Numbered from the stretch's first letter, positions 46,032 through 55,043 are shown. The stretch is 64,000 nucleotides of DNA from Dechloromonas sp. A34 (GCF_026261605.1 NZ_CP102486.1:2108001-2172000); one strand, 5' to 3'. Notes: generated by a model from the letters alone, not told the origin. Made by a program: numbers and translations.

Positions 46032-47315
46032 TCAAACCCGGCAGCGACCGGCCCGGGCGAGCAGCAGCGCGCGTTCGCGGGCGTTATGGGTGAGGCGGGC
46101 CGCGCGCTCGAACTCGGCGCGTGCTTCGTCAGGTCGATCCAGTCGGGCCAGCAGATCGCCGCGCACGCTGGGCAGCAAGTGGTAATTCCGCAAGCCGGGT
46201 TCGGCCAGCAGGCCGTCGACGATTTCCAGCCCGGCCGCCGGGCCGAAAGCCATCGCCACCGCCACCGCGCGGTTGAGGCTGACGACCGGCGACGATGCAA
46301 TCTCGGCCAGCCCATCGTAGAGCGCCGCGATGCGCGCCCAGTCGGTCCCTTCGGCGCTCGTCGCCCGGGCGTGGCAGGCGGCAATCGCGGCCTGCAGGGC
46401 GTAAGGGCCGAGCGGGCCGGGCAGGGCTTCGGCCTGCGCCAGGGCCGCCAGCCCGCGGCGGATCAGCAGGCGATCCCAGCGGCTACGGTCCTGCTCGAGC
46501 AGCAAAACCGGTTCGCCGGCGGGCGAAGTCCGGGCCGCGAAACGCGAGGCCTGGATTTCCATCAGCGCGACCAGGCCGAGGACTTCGCCTTCGCTCGGCA
46601 ACAGGCCGGCCAGCACCCGGCCGAGGCGAAGTGCCTCCTCGCACAGCGCCGGACGCATCCAGTCGGCACCCGAGGTGGCGGCATAGCCCTCGTTGAAAAT
46701 CAGGTAGATGACTTCGAGCACCGGCCCCTGGCGGCGCAGCAATTCGGCGCCGTGCGGCACTTCGAAGGGGACGCGGGCCTCGGCCAGCGTGCGCTTGGCG
46801 CGGACGATGCGCTGGGCGATGGTCGGCTCCGGCTTGAGGTAGGCGCGGGCGATCTCGTCGGTGGTCAGGCCGCCCATCAGGCGTAGGGTCAGGGCGCAGC
46901 GCGCCTCGGGCGAGAGCAGCGGATGGCAGGCGGTGAAGATCAGGCGCAGCAGGTCGTCGCCGATCTCGTCGTCGAGCCGGTCGTCGACCTGATCGGCAAG
47001 TTCGGCGGCGGCGACTTCATGCCGGAAATCCAGTTCGCGGCCGATGTCGACCGCCTTGCCGGCCGACACCTGTTCATGCCGCAGATGGTCGAGCGCCCGG
47101 CGCTTGGCGGCGGTCATCAGCCAGGCCGCCGGGTTGGCGGGGACGCCGTTGGCCGGCCAGTGCTCCAGTGCGGCGACCAGGGCGTCCTGGGCGAACTCCT
47201 CGGCAAGCCCGACGTTGCGCACCAGGCGGGCGACCCGACCGATCACCCGGGCCGCCTCGAGGTGCCAGATGGCCTCGATGGCGCGCCGGGCGGCGCTCGG
47301 GTCGGCCGGGCTCAT
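46032..47315 (-). CDS. ECF42-type RNA polymerase sigma factor with C-terminal extension
   Basis: 427 residues. Region sigma2 (RLVRNVGLAEEFAQDALVAALEHWP, PAAWLMTAAKRRALDHLR) and sigma4 (CALTLRLMGGLTTDEIARAYLKPEPTIAQRIVRAKRTL) occupy the first ~185 residues. The remaining ~240 form the SNF-like/TPR-like tail (ALLPSEGEVLGLVALMEIQ, SLNRAVAVAMAFGP, LPSVRGDLLARLDRPDEA) typical of ECF42, which lacks an anti-sigma factor. This group is known to sit with YCII-family genes, and two occur in this cluster. It probably responds to chemical stress and drives the genes upstream of it (inference). Confidence 0.9.
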   Translation of the reverse strand: MSPADPSAARRAIEAIWHLEAARVIGRVARLVRNVGLAEEFAQDALVAALEHWPANGVPANPAAWLMTAAKRRALDHLRHEQVSAGKAVDIGRELDFRHEVAAAELADQVDDRLDDEIGDDLLRLIFTACHPLLSPEARCALTLRLMGGLTTDEIARAYLKPEPTIAQRIVRAKRTLAEARVPFEVPHGAELLRRQGPVLEVIYLIFNEGYAATSGADWMRPALCEEALRLGRVLAGLLPSEGEVLGLVALMEIQASRFAARTSPAGEPVLLLEQDRSRWDRLLIRRGLAALAQAEALPGPLGPYALQAAIAACHARATSAEGTDWARIAALYDGLAEIASSPVVSLNRAVAVAMAFGPAAGLEIVDGLLAEPGLRNYHLLPSVRGDLLARLDRPDEARAEFERAARLTHNARERALLLARAGRCRV

Positions 47316-47421
47316 CGCACCGCCTCCTTGGCTGTCATCGGCCTCTTCGCCGCTGCGGGTCGGCGGTCGGCGGCATTCGCGGGCGGTCGCATCCCCACTG
47401 CGCGGGAGCCCTGCTCCCTGC

Positions 47422-47829
47422 TCATGCCGCGGCCGGGGCCGGCTCGACGAGATGGACCAGCTCCCAGATGTGGCCGTCGAGGTCCTGGAAGCTATGGCTA
47501 TACATGAAGTCGTGATCTTCGGCCGCCTTGTAGGTGCTGCCGCCGGCCGCGACTGCCTGGCGCACCATGGCGTCCACGGCTTCGCGGCTGTCGAGAGCGA
47601 GGCAGATCAGCACCTCGGTGCTCTGGCGGGCATCGGCCACCGGCTTCGGAGTGAAGCTCTGGAAGCGGTCACGGACCAGCAGCATGACGAAGATGTTGTC
47701 GCCGACGATCATGCAGGTGGCGGTGTCGTCGGTCCATTGCGGGTTGAAGGTGAAGCCGAGGGCGCTGAAGAAGGCGATGGCGCCCTTGAGGTCGGCGACC
47801 GGCAGATTGACGAAGATTTGTTTGGCCAT
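47422..47829 (-). CDS. VOC family protein (glyoxalase/bleomycin resistance fold)
   Basis: 135 residues. FVNLPVADLKGAIAFFSALGFTFNPQWTDD opens the first beta-alpha-beta-beta-beta module, and SFQDLDGHIWELVHL with the metal-ligand-like Glu closes the second. Members bind or modify small toxic molecules. Second-to-last gene of the sigma-factor operon. Confidence 0.88.
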   Translation of the reverse strand: MAKQIFVNLPVADLKGAIAFFSALGFTFNPQWTDDTATCMIVGDNIFVMLLVRDRFQSFTPKPVADARQSTEVLICLALDSREAVDAMVRQAVAAGGSTYKAAEDHDFMYSHSFQDLDGHIWELVHLVEPAPAAA

Positions 47830-47866
47830 GGTGTTCTCCGTGGGTTGGGGAGGGCTTGGCGGACGG

Positions 47867-48331
47867 CTAAGACAGCAGCGGCTGGTTGAGTTCCGTACGC
47901 CAGTTCGCCGGGTCGGGCGTCGTCTCCGGTCCGGTGGTGTAGCTCTCCCAAAGGTTCGGCGCCTGGTGCAGCCCTTCGGCGGCAAGGCCCGCCTTGAACT
48001 CGCCCCAGGCCACACCGAGTCCCTCGTAAGGGCCGTGGTAGATCGTCCGTGCCACTCGGGTGGCCGGCAACTGCCCGGGCTTGACCCGGCCGCTGGCGGT
48101 AACCGGCGTTTTGACCGGGACGCCGACATCGAAGTCGAAGATGCCGGGGTCCATCCGGAAATGGTAGGTATAGACCGGGCCGGCCGGTGCTATGCCCTGC
48201 GCCGCCAGGGTGCTCAGAACTTCGCTGATGGCCGGTTCCATGACCTGCTGGATCTCTTCGCGTGGGATGGTCAGCCGGATGACGGCGCTCAGTTGGGCTT
48301 CGGTTTCAAGGATTTGCGGTTTGTCGAGCAT
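47867..48331 (-). CDS. GyrI-like/AraC effector-binding domain protein
   Basis: 154 residues from ATG 48331. PQILETEAQLSAVIRLTIPREEIQQVMEPAISEV begins the GyrI fold. VYTYHFRMDPGIFDFDVGVPV and ATRVARTIYHGPYEGLGVAWGEF continue it, and the C-terminal LWESYTTGPETTPDPANWRTEL matches stand-alone members. Such proteins bind hydrophobic small molecules. It lacks a DNA-binding domain. Part of the sigma-factor operon. Confidence 0.85.
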   Translation of the reverse strand: MLDKPQILETEAQLSAVIRLTIPREEIQQVMEPAISEVLSTLAAQGIAPAGPVYTYHFRMDPGIFDFDVGVPVKTPVTASGRVKPGQLPATRVARTIYHGPYEGLGVAWGEFKAGLAAEGLHQAPNLWESYTTGPETTPDPANWRTELNQPLLS

Positions 48332-48382
48332 GATGTTGTGTCCTTTCAACGGTACGGTTTGGCCGCCGTTCGTGCGCGCCAC

Positions 48383-48742
48383 TCAGGAAACGTAGCAGGG
48401 TGCGCATTCGCGTACCTCGACCGTCGCCCAGTTGGCGGCCGGGCAGCGGCGGGCGATGGCAACCGCCTCGTCGCGCGTCTCGACATCGATCAGGAAGAAA
48501 CCGCCGACCATCTCCTTGGCTTCGGCGAACGGCCCGTCACGCAGTTGGGGAGCGCCGCCGGCGCCGGCCGAAACGCGGATCGCATGATCGTCCGGGCCTA
48601 GCGATTCAACCGCCCGCAACTGGCCGCGGTTCTGCAGATCCTGGCCGAAAGCCACCATCTGGTCGTACAGGCGGTGGCCTTCCTCCGGCGTCCGGGTTGC
48701 CCGCTGGCCGCGGGGTTCGAGAATCAGAAGCAGATAGGCCAT
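48383..48742 (-). CDS. YCII-related (DGPF) domain protein
   Basis: 119 residues from ATG 48742. MAYLLLILEPRGQRATRTPEEGHRL and RDGPFAEAKEMVGGFFLIDVETRDEAVAIARRCPAA carry the YCII/DGPF signature (DGPFAE). This family is the hallmark neighbour of ECF42 sigma factors. Function unknown. Confidence 0.9.
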   Translation of the reverse strand: MAYLLLILEPRGQRATRTPEEGHRLYDQMVAFGQDLQNRGQLRAVESLGPDDHAIRVSAGAGGAPQLRDGPFAEAKEMVGGFFLIDVETRDEAVAIARRCPAANWATVEVRECAPCYVS

Positions 48743-48758
48743 GGCGTTCTCCTCAGTG

Positions 48759-49220
48759 CTAGGCACAGGCCTTGGCCATCGCAGCGCCGATTTCGTCCGG
48801 GCCGACATCCTTGATATGGGTGGCGACCGACCAGTGGTGGCCGAAGGGGTCTTCCAGCTGGCCGTAGCGGTCGCCCCAGAACATGTCGGCGACCGGCATC
48901 GTGACCTTAGCGCCAGCCTCGACGGCGCGGGCGACCGTGGCGTCGACATCGGGCACATAGAGGTGGATGGTCACCGGCGAGCCCTTGAGGGCCTTCGGGG
49001 ACTGTGCGCCGCATTCCGGATATTCATCGACCAGCATCAGCGCGGCATTGCCGATGTGGACCATGGCGTGCATCAGGCGGCCGTCCGGGCCGGGCAGGCG
49101 GCACTCGTCGACGGCGCCAAAGGCCTTGACGTAGAAGTCGATGGCGGCCGCCGCGTCGTGGCAGACGAGGTGCGGGGTGATTGAAGTCATGCCGGGGGGG
49201 ATGGGTTGTACGGTGCTCAT
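48759..49220 (-). CDS. VOC family protein, PhnB-like
   Basis: 153 residues. ITPHLVCHDAAAAIDFYVKAFGAVDECRLPGPDGRLMHAMVHIGNAALMLVDEYPE, then VPDVDATVARAVEAGAKVTMPVADMFWGDRYGQLEDPFGHHWSVATH, fit the PhnB/glyoxalase-superfamily pattern. Function unknown. Gap of 16 bp to the YCII gene downstream, same operon. Confidence 0.9.
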   Translation of the reverse strand: MSTVQPIPPGMTSITPHLVCHDAAAAIDFYVKAFGAVDECRLPGPDGRLMHAMVHIGNAALMLVDEYPECGAQSPKALKGSPVTIHLYVPDVDATVARAVEAGAKVTMPVADMFWGDRYGQLEDPFGHHWSVATHIKDVGPDEIGAAMAKACA

Positions 49221-49353
49221 GCTTATCTCCTTTGCGTTGGGAAGAGGCGGGAAGCAGCGAAAGCGGCTGGCCTCACTGTGTACGACGGGCTGGGCTTCTC
49301 GTAATCGACAGCGCGCGCCGATTTTTTGCGGCGCAACTGTCGATACCGGCCCC

Positions 49354-49884
49354 CTATTGCGCCTCGGCGATGGCTTTCAGGCTGCCGAGGCCTTCTTCGA
49401 ATTTGTCACCGACCATTTTGTCCATGCTGAAAACAAGGCCCATCAGTTTGGCGAGATAGGGGCTCGGTCCGAACATGGCGTGGCTCAGTACGGTGCTGTC
49501 GCCCTGTCTCGTGAGGGTGAATTCCACGGTGTTGTGCGCCTCGAAGGGCGCCAGGAAATCGATCTTGATCAGCAGCCGGGCGGGCGGCGTCGATTCGATA
49601 ATCTCCATCCTGCCCTGGCCGATCTCCTTGTTGCCGAACCACGCATAAGCCGCGCCCACGCCGCTGTCAGCACCGCTGTAGGTGCGTTTCAAGGCCGGGT
49701 CGACCTTTTCCCAGGGCGACCATTGCTCCCAGCGATGGAAGTCGTTGATCAACGGGAATATTTTCTCGGCTGGCGCCTTGATGCTGATCGAACGCTCGAC
49801 GCGGAAAGTATCCGGTTTGGTGGCGGCGTAGATCAGCGCCAGGACGATGACCAGGGCAAGTCCGCCCAGAATTGCTTTGACCAT
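49354..49884 (-). CDS. SRPBCC (polyketide cyclase/AHSA1-like) protein with N-terminal helix
   Basis: 176 residues from ATG 49884 with AAGGAG upstream. A hydrophobic helix (ILGGLALVIVLALIYAA) precedes an START-like ligand-binding fold: FRVERSISIKAPAEKIFPLINDFHRWEQWSPWEKVDP and later LIKIDFLAPFEAHNTVEFTLT. It binds hydrophobic molecules, probably tethered to the inner membrane. Second gene of the sigma-factor operon in transcription order. Confidence 0.85.
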   Translation of the reverse strand: MVKAILGGLALVIVLALIYAATKPDTFRVERSISIKAPAEKIFPLINDFHRWEQWSPWEKVDPALKRTYSGADSGVGAAYAWFGNKEIGQGRMEIIESTPPARLLIKIDFLAPFEAHNTVEFTLTRQGDSTVLSHAMFGPSPYLAKLMGLVFSMDKMVGDKFEEGLGSLKAIAEAQ

Positions 49885-49987
49885 TGTTTGCTCCTTGAAA
49901 GGCGCGGGCTGCTGACTGTGGTCGCCCGTTTGGCATGACAAATAAGCTATTTGAAATCGACAGCAGATGTCCGATTTTGTTCATGAA

Positions 49988-50398
49988 TCAGCCGCCGACC
50001 CCCAGGCTGCGAAAGCGCTCGACCGCTGCCGAGGGCGGGAAATCCTCCAGCCCGTGCAGTGGCCGGACCTCGATTTCGGCGGTCAGCCCCTCGCCGCGCG
50101 GATTGGGAAAGCGCCGGGTCCACTCCAGCGCTTCCTCGTGGCCTCGCGCCTGGATCAGCGTGTAGCCGGCGATCAGCTCCTTGGTCTCGGTGAACGGCCC
50201 GTCGATGACCGTGCGCCGCTCGCCCTCATAGCGGATGCGCCAGCCGGCCGAACTCGGCATCAGCCCCGAGGCGTCGAGCAGCGCGCCGGCCCGGGCCAGT
50301 TCTTCATGGAAAGTCGCCATGCTGGCGATCAGGCTGTCCTCGGGTAGCGCTCCCGCTTCCGATTCGGCCGTGGCCTTGACGATGATCAGATATCGCAT
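49988..50398 (-). CDS. YCII-related (DGPF) domain protein, second copy
   Basis: 136 residues from ATG 50398. MRYLIIVKATAESEAGALPEDSLIASMATFHEELARAGAL, then VIDGPFTETKELIAGYTLIQARGHEEALEWTRRFPNP, the DGPF signature. First gene of the operon that ends in the ECF42 sigma-factor gene. It differs enough from the 48383-48742 copy to be an old duplicate. Confidence 0.9.
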   Translation of the reverse strand: MRYLIIVKATAESEAGALPEDSLIASMATFHEELARAGALLDASGLMPSSAGWRIRYEGERRTVIDGPFTETKELIAGYTLIQARGHEEALEWTRRFPNPRGEGLTAEIEVRPLHGLEDFPPSAAVERFRSLGVGG

Positions 50399-50484
50399 CG
50401 TTTCCTCCATATCAGGTGAATGGCCATGCAGGTTTGCATGGCGCCTGACCTGTCGACGGACGAGTCAGGTGGCGATCGACATGG

Positions 50485-50589
50485 TCAAGGAGATTTTTTG
50501 CAGTCGACCGCCACTGCGAACGCGGCGACGACCTGGGGCATCGGCAGGCCGACCGACGCGATGTGGCCGACCGTGCCGGCGTTGAACAT
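50485..50589 (-). pseudogene. Remnant of a DoxX family gene
   Basis: A 34-codon frame (FNAGTVGHIASVGLPMPQ then VVAAFAVAVDC) reads like the first loop and second helix of a DoxX protein and then stops at TGA. The usual first and last two helices are missing. It sits just downstream of the pirin gene, the place where an intact doxX often follows pirin in other proteobacteria (from memory). A short CATGC...GCATG inverted repeat lies at 50427-50442. Confidence 0.5.
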
Positions 50590-50626
50590 GATGATTCCTG
50601 TTGATGCGGGGTACGCGCGAGGGCGC

Positions 50627-51328
50627 TCAGGCAGCAAGATCGAAGACCAGGACTTCGGCATGTTTGCCGTTGGTCAAGGCAATCCTGTTTTCGTTCTCCA
50701 GCAGGACCGCATCGCCGGCGTTGATCTGCAGGCCATTGACCGCCAGCGAGCCGCTGACCAGATGAACGTAGCCTTTGCGTGCGGAATCCAGGGGGAGTTC
50801 AGTCTGCTCGTCGCCATCGAGCAAGCCGGCGTAGAGCCGGGCATCGGCGTTGATCGTGACCGAGTCCGCCTGTCCGTCGGGCGAAGCCACCAGGCACAGC
50901 GCGCCACGCTTCCGGGCGGCCGGAACTGTTTTCTGTTCGTAGCTCGGCTCGATGCCGGTCACATTCGGCTGGATCCAAATCTGCAGAAAATGCGTGACCT
51001 GGTCTTGCGCGTGATTGAACTCACTGTGCATTACCCCGGTTCCGGCGCTCATGCGCTGCACATCGCCCGGCGGAATGCTTTTGACGTTGCCCATGCTGTC
51101 CTGGTGGGCCAGTTCTCCGGACAGCACGTAGCTGATGATCTCCATGTCGCGGTGACCGTGCTTGCCGAAGCCGGTGCCACGATCAATACGATCCTCGTTG
51201 ATGACAAGCAGGTTGCCCCAGCCGAGATGCGCCGGGTCGTAATAGCCGGCGAAGGAAAACGAGTGATAGCTCTTGAGCCACCCGTGATCGGCGTAGCCGC
51301 GGTCTTGCGATTTGCGAATGGTGAGCAT
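50627..51328 (-). CDS. Pirin family protein (YhaK-like)
   Basis: 233 residues from ATG 51328. The bicupin signature is clear: DHGWLKSYHSFSFAGYYDPAHLGWGNLLVINEDRI, GFGKHGHRDMEIISYVLSGEL with metal-binding His residues, and MSAGTGVMHSEFNHA. Pirins are iron-dependent; some act as quercetin dioxygenases or redox sensors. The gene is downstream of the NmrA-like gene, 149 bp away, and divergent from the LysR gene block. Confidence 0.92.
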   Translation of the reverse strand: MLTIRKSQDRGYADHGWLKSYHSFSFAGYYDPAHLGWGNLLVINEDRIDRGTGFGKHGHRDMEIISYVLSGELAHQDSMGNVKSIPPGDVQRMSAGTGVMHSEFNHAQDQVTHFLQIWIQPNVTGIEPSYEQKTVPAARKRGALCLVASPDGQADSVTINADARLYAGLLDGDEQTELPLDSARKGYVHLVSGSLAVNGLQINAGDAVLLENENRIALTNGKHAEVLVFDLAA

Positions 51329-51477
51329 GTTTGGATCTCCTTGTTGATGGTGGCAGGGTGGCCAGGACAGGCACCGCAAAAAATACCGAATGGTCGAGGT
51401 GGCGGTGCGGACAAACCTCTCGGCCTGTCCGCAGTGCGTTCGATCGCGCCGCCGATGGGTTATCTTTTGAATCCAGG

Positions 51478-52356
51478 TTAAACGAAGGCCGCCTTGTTCG
51501 CTTCGACGTAGGAACGAACGGTTTTCAGGGGGCGCCCGAGGAGACGCTCACCATCCGGAGAAACGACGGCCGCCAGATTGTCACCGAAGAGGTTGAACAA
51601 CTCGACCAGACCTTTTGCCTGCCATTCCGGCCAGCCGGTATCGAGCAAGGACTTGAGGGTCGTCGCGTTATCCGGCGAGACGTACTGCACAGCCTTTCCG
51701 GTCACGGCGGAGAACACCTGCGCGAAGTCCGGTCCGGAAAGCAGTTCGGGCCCGGTGATGTTGTAGGCCTTGCCTTCGTGCCCGGCGGTGCAGAGGATGG
51801 TGGCCGCGATGTCGCCGATGTCGCCGACGTTCAGCGGGGCAAAACGTCCGTCGCCAATGCCGAAGTAGAACGCCCCCTGCTTGATGCCATCGGCCCAGCC
51901 GACGAAGTTGTCCTGGAAGAAGATGGTGCGCAGATGCGTCCAGGCGAGGCCGGACGCCTCGAGGTACTTTTCGCCGGCGCGGAACTGGCGGGCGAAGAGG
52001 ATGGCCTCGTATTCGGCGCCCACCACCGAGAAGAACAGGACGTGGCCAACCGAACCGGCGGCGACGGCCGCGTCGATGGCATTCCTGGCATGTTCTTCGC
52101 GGTTCTCGACGTTGCCGATGATCAGGAACAGTTTTTGGACGCCCTGGTAAGCAGCCGGCAAGGTTTCCGGCTTGTCCAGGTCGAGGATGGCTGTTTCGAT
52201 GCCGGGAAACTTCGCTTGCAGTTCCCGGGCTTTCGCAGCCGAACGGACACCGGCGCGAATGATGAAATCGTTCTGGTGCTTGCGGGTCAGCGCTTCGAGG
52301 GTGGCGATACCGTTGTTGCCAGCGGCGCCGATGATGAGAATGGTGGGCTTGGTCAT
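51478..52356 (-). CDS. NmrA-like NAD(P)-binding oxidoreductase
   Basis: 292 residues. Atypical SDR: ILIIGAAGNNGIATLEAL glycine motif, LFLIIGNVENREEHARNAIDAA, GAEYEAILFARQFRAGEKYLEASGLAWTHLRTIFFQDNF, APLNVGDIGDIAATILC and YNITGPELLS are typical of NmrA/QOR2-like proteins. It probably senses or reduces redox cofactors or quinones. It is divergent from the LysR regulator at 52518 and shares a 161-bp control region with it. Confidence 0.87.
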   Translation of the reverse strand: MTKPTILIIGAAGNNGIATLEALTRKHQNDFIIRAGVRSAAKARELQAKFPGIETAILDLDKPETLPAAYQGVQKLFLIIGNVENREEHARNAIDAAVAAGSVGHVLFFSVVGAEYEAILFARQFRAGEKYLEASGLAWTHLRTIFFQDNFVGWADGIKQGAFYFGIGDGRFAPLNVGDIGDIAATILCTAGHEGKAYNITGPELLSGPDFAQVFSAVTGKAVQYVSPDNATTLKSLLDTGWPEWQAKGLVELFNLFGDNLAAVVSPDGERLLGRPLKTVRSYVEANKAAFV

Positions 52357-52488
52357 GATGAACTCCGTTAGTCGATGAAATGAACAGTTGGGGCAAGGGG
52401 GCCACGGTTGTGGCCTACTTCCTCGTTGATGCGGAGCCCATTGTGGGTGTGGCCGGGGCTTGCCGATTCGCCAGGTTTGATGTCAGCA

Positions 52489-52503
52489 TTCAAAATATTT
52501 GAA
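52489..52503. promoter_or_regulatory. 15-bp palindrome in the LysR/NmrA divergent promoter
   Basis: TTCAAA-ATA-TTTGAA is a perfect inverted repeat, 15 bp before the LysR ATG at 52518. It is a good candidate operator for auto-control by that LysR and for control of the NmrA/pirin genes. Confidence 0.5.
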
Positions 52504-52517
52504 TTGTCGGAGGGCTC

Positions 52518-53462
52518 ATGGCCACGCCACGCGATGTATTGACGCCCAGCACACTGGCCATGCTGCAGGTGATCGCCGACACCGGCAGCTTTGCCGCCGC
52601 AGCCCGGTCGAGCAACATGGTTCCAAGCGCGTTGACCTATCGCGTCCGTCAATTGGAGGACGCGCTTGACGTGTTGCTGTTCGATCGCAGTTCGCGCCAG
52701 GCCCGATTGACCGAGGCCGGGGCCGAGTTGTTGCGTGAGGGCGGTTGCCTGCTGGCAGAAATCGACGCCATCGCCAATCGCGTCAAGCGGGTGGCAACGG
52801 GCTGGGAACCTCAGTTCACCATTACGGTGGATAGCATCATCGACCGGGCGACTGTCATGGAGCTGTGCGCGAGTTTCTTCACGCTGAATCCGCCGACCCG
52901 GCTCAAGCTGCGCTCCGAAACGCTGTCCGGCACGCTGGAGGCGCTGACCTCCGGACAGGCCGACCTCGCCCTCGGCGTGGTCATGGATGACAACACCAAG
53001 ACCGGGCTGATGCGGGCGCCCCTCGGTGTCGTGACATTCGTTTTTGCGGTGGCGCCACATCATCCCATGGCCAAGCTGGCAGAACCCTTACAGGACGCCG
53101 TGATTCGCCAGCACCGACAAGTGGCCGTCGCCGACTCGAACCCTCAGGGCAGTGGCTTGTCGATTGGCCTGCAGGCGGGACAGGACGTATTCACCGTGGC
53201 CGACATGCCGGCGAAACTGGACGCCCAGTTAAGAGGCCTGGGTGTCGGATTCTTGCCGACCTGTCTCGCCCAGCCCTATATCGATACTGGACGCTTGGTG
53301 GCCAAGCGGGTGGAACGAGCCGAGCAGAAAGTCCAGTCGAGCTACGCCTGGCGCAAGAGCGGCAAGGGCGGATATGGGCGGGCGCTGGCCTGGTGGCTCG
53401 ACAAGCTGCAGGCCCCGGTAACCCGGTCGGCGATGTTGGGCGAACGTTGCCGGGTCAGCTAG
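52518..53462 (+). CDS. LysR family transcriptional regulator
   Basis: 314 residues. HTH at 14-60 (LAMLQVIADTGSFAAAARSSNMVPSALTYRVRQLED), followed by a two-lobe effector domain (ALTSGQADLALGVVMDD, VFAVAPHHPMA, LGVGFLPTCLAQPYI). It is transcribed away from the NmrA and pirin genes and probably regulates them in response to a redox-active or aromatic compound (inference). Intact, unlike the LysR at 24385. Confidence 0.9.
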   Translation: MATPRDVLTPSTLAMLQVIADTGSFAAAARSSNMVPSALTYRVRQLEDALDVLLFDRSSRQARLTEAGAELLREGGCLLAEIDAIANRVKRVATGWEPQFTITVDSIIDRATVMELCASFFTLNPPTRLKLRSETLSGTLEALTSGQADLALGVVMDDNTKTGLMRAPLGVVTFVFAVAPHHPMAKLAEPLQDAVIRQHRQVAVADSNPQGSGLSIGLQAGQDVFTVADMPAKLDAQLRGLGVGFLPTCLAQPYIDTGRLVAKRVERAEQKVQSSYAWRKSGKGGYGRALAWWLDKLQAPVTRSAMLGERCRVS

Positions 53463-53508
53463 TCGCGCCTGTTAGGTCGTATCGTCATCGATATGACCGA
53501 TCCGCTGC

Positions 53509-54381
53509 TCAGGCTCGGTCGGGCGCGTTGCCCATCGCCTCACCCATGCGGATGGCGGCGGCCGGTTGCCAGGCCGGGTTGAAGGCCAGTGCGTTCTTCG
53601 GGAAGAGCATGACGACGGTCGAGCCGAGCAGGAAGCGGCCCATCTCGTCGCCCTTCCTGAGCACGATGTTCTGCTCGTCGTAGCGCCATTCGCGGACCAC
53701 GCCTGCCCGTGGCGGATTGACCACGCCGTGCCAGACGGTGGCCATGCTGCCGACGATGGTGGCGCCGACCAGGGTCAGCACGAAGGGCCCGGCTTCCGTC
53801 TCGAAGACGCAGACGACGCGTTCGTTGCGGGCGAAGAGGCCGGGCACGCCGCGCGCCGTGGTCGGATTGACCGAGAACAGCGCGCCGGGCACGTAGATCA
53901 TGCGCACCAGCTTGCCGTCGCAGGGCATGTGGATGCGGTGATAGTCGCGTGGGCTGAGGTAGAGCGTCGCGAAACTGCCATTCTCGAATTGCCCGGCCAG
54001 CTTGCGGTCGCCGCCGACCAGCGCGGTCGTGGAGTAGCTGTGGCCCTTGGCCTGGAAGATCTGGTCGCGCTCGATGGCGCCGAACTGGCTGATTGCGCCA
54101 TCGACCGGGCACAGAAAATCGGCCTCGGCGAAGGGGCGGGCACCGGCCTGCAGCGGCCGCGTGAAGAATTCGTTGAAGCTCTTGTAGCTGGCGATCTCCG
54201 GGTTGGCCGCCTCGGCCATGTTGACGCCGTAACGGCCGACGAACCAGCGGATGACGCGGGTCGTCAGGCTGCCCGCCTCGGCCCCGGCGAGTTTGCCGGC
54301 GAGAACGGTCAGCGCCTGTTTCGGCAGTAGGTATTGGGGTAGGACGGCGAGACGGTCGGACACGGTGAGGCCTGAAAACAT
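53509..54381 (-). CDS. psd: Phosphatidylserine decarboxylase proenzyme
   Basis: 290 residues from ATG 54381 (a TTG at 54393 would add four residues). [57 protein letters not shown] and the self-cleavage site [10 protein letters not shown] near the C-terminus are the class I PSD pattern. The Ser of GST becomes the pyruvoyl group after cleavage. It makes phosphatidylethanolamine at the inner membrane. All catalytic motifs are intact. Confidence 0.95.
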   Translation of the reverse strand: MFSGLTVSDRLAVLPQYLLPKQALTVLAGKLAGAEAGSLTTRVIRWFVGRYGVNMAEAANPEIASYKSFNEFFTRPLQAGARPFAEADFLCPVDGAISQFGAIERDQIFQAKGHSYSTTALVGGDRKLAGQFENGSFATLYLSPRDYHRIHMPCDGKLVRMIYVPGALFSVNPTTARGVPGLFARNERVVCVFETEAGPFVLTLVGATIVGSMATVWHGVVNPPRAGVVREWRYDEQNIVLRKGDEMGRFLLGSTVVMLFPKNALAFNPAWQPAAAIRMGEAMGNAPDRA

Positions 54382-54471
54382 GAGGGACGGCAATTATACC
54401 GGCTGCCTCGGCCTGCCACTTCCCAAACTGCATGTCGCAAGGTTTGCCGGGCGCAGCCGGTCCGGCGTGTT

Positions 54472-54514
54472 GCTGCCGGCTGGCGATGGCGCATGGCCCT
54501 CGCCAGCCGGCAGC
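54472..54514 (-). terminator. 15-bp perfect hairpin after the VOC gene
   Basis: Positions 54472-54486 pair perfectly with 54500-54514 around a 13-base loop, 14 bases past the stop of the VOC gene transcribed from the - strand. There is no T-run, so it may be a Rho-assisted or bidirectional end. Confidence 0.6.
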
Positions 54515-54527
54515 GGCGGCACGGGGT

Positions 54528-54896
54528 TCAGTTCGGCGAATAGACACCGACCCGGTTGCCTTCGCTGTCGATGAATAGGCCGATATAGCCGATGCCGTTG
54601 CCGAGGTCCATTTTCGCCATGGCTACTGTGCCGCCGGCGGCCGGCACGCGGGCGAGGATGGCCGCGAGGTCGGCGCCGCCGTCGAGGTAGATCAGCGTGC
54701 CGTTGTCACGCGGCGCCAGTTGCGGCATGGCGACCAGGGCGCCGCCTGGGTTGGGCTCGGCGAAGGGAAAGATGGCCATCGGGTGGCCGCCGCAGCTTTC
54801 GCGGCGCAGCGAGATGGCAAAGGCGTTTTCGTAGAAGGCGGTGGCCCGGTCGAGGTCGAGAGCGGGAATTTCAAACCAGCGCAGCGGATTGTCCAT
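54528..54896 (-). CDS. VOC family protein
   Basis: 122 residues from ATG 54896. RWFEIPALDLDRATAFYENAFAISLRRESCGGHPMAIFPF and the C-terminal IGYIGLFIDSEGNRVGVYSPN are the standard VOC/glyoxalase layout. Function unknown. It is divergent from a YafY-type regulator (147-bp gap), which probably controls it. Confidence 0.88.
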   Translation of the reverse strand: MDNPLRWFEIPALDLDRATAFYENAFAISLRRESCGGHPMAIFPFAEPNPGGALVAMPQLAPRDNGTLIYLDGGADLAAILARVPAAGGTVAMAKMDLGNGIGYIGLFIDSEGNRVGVYSPN

Positions 54897-55043
54897 GGTG
54901 TTCTCCTGGGTGAAGTTCAGCGGCGGGGTGCCGTTGATGCAGCGCATTGTGGGCGGGGGCTACTGACAGCATGGTGTCAGGAGGCTTTGCCGGGCGGGCG
55001 AAAGCGCGTGCTATGCTGAAATTCCCGTTTTTCCGGACATGAC

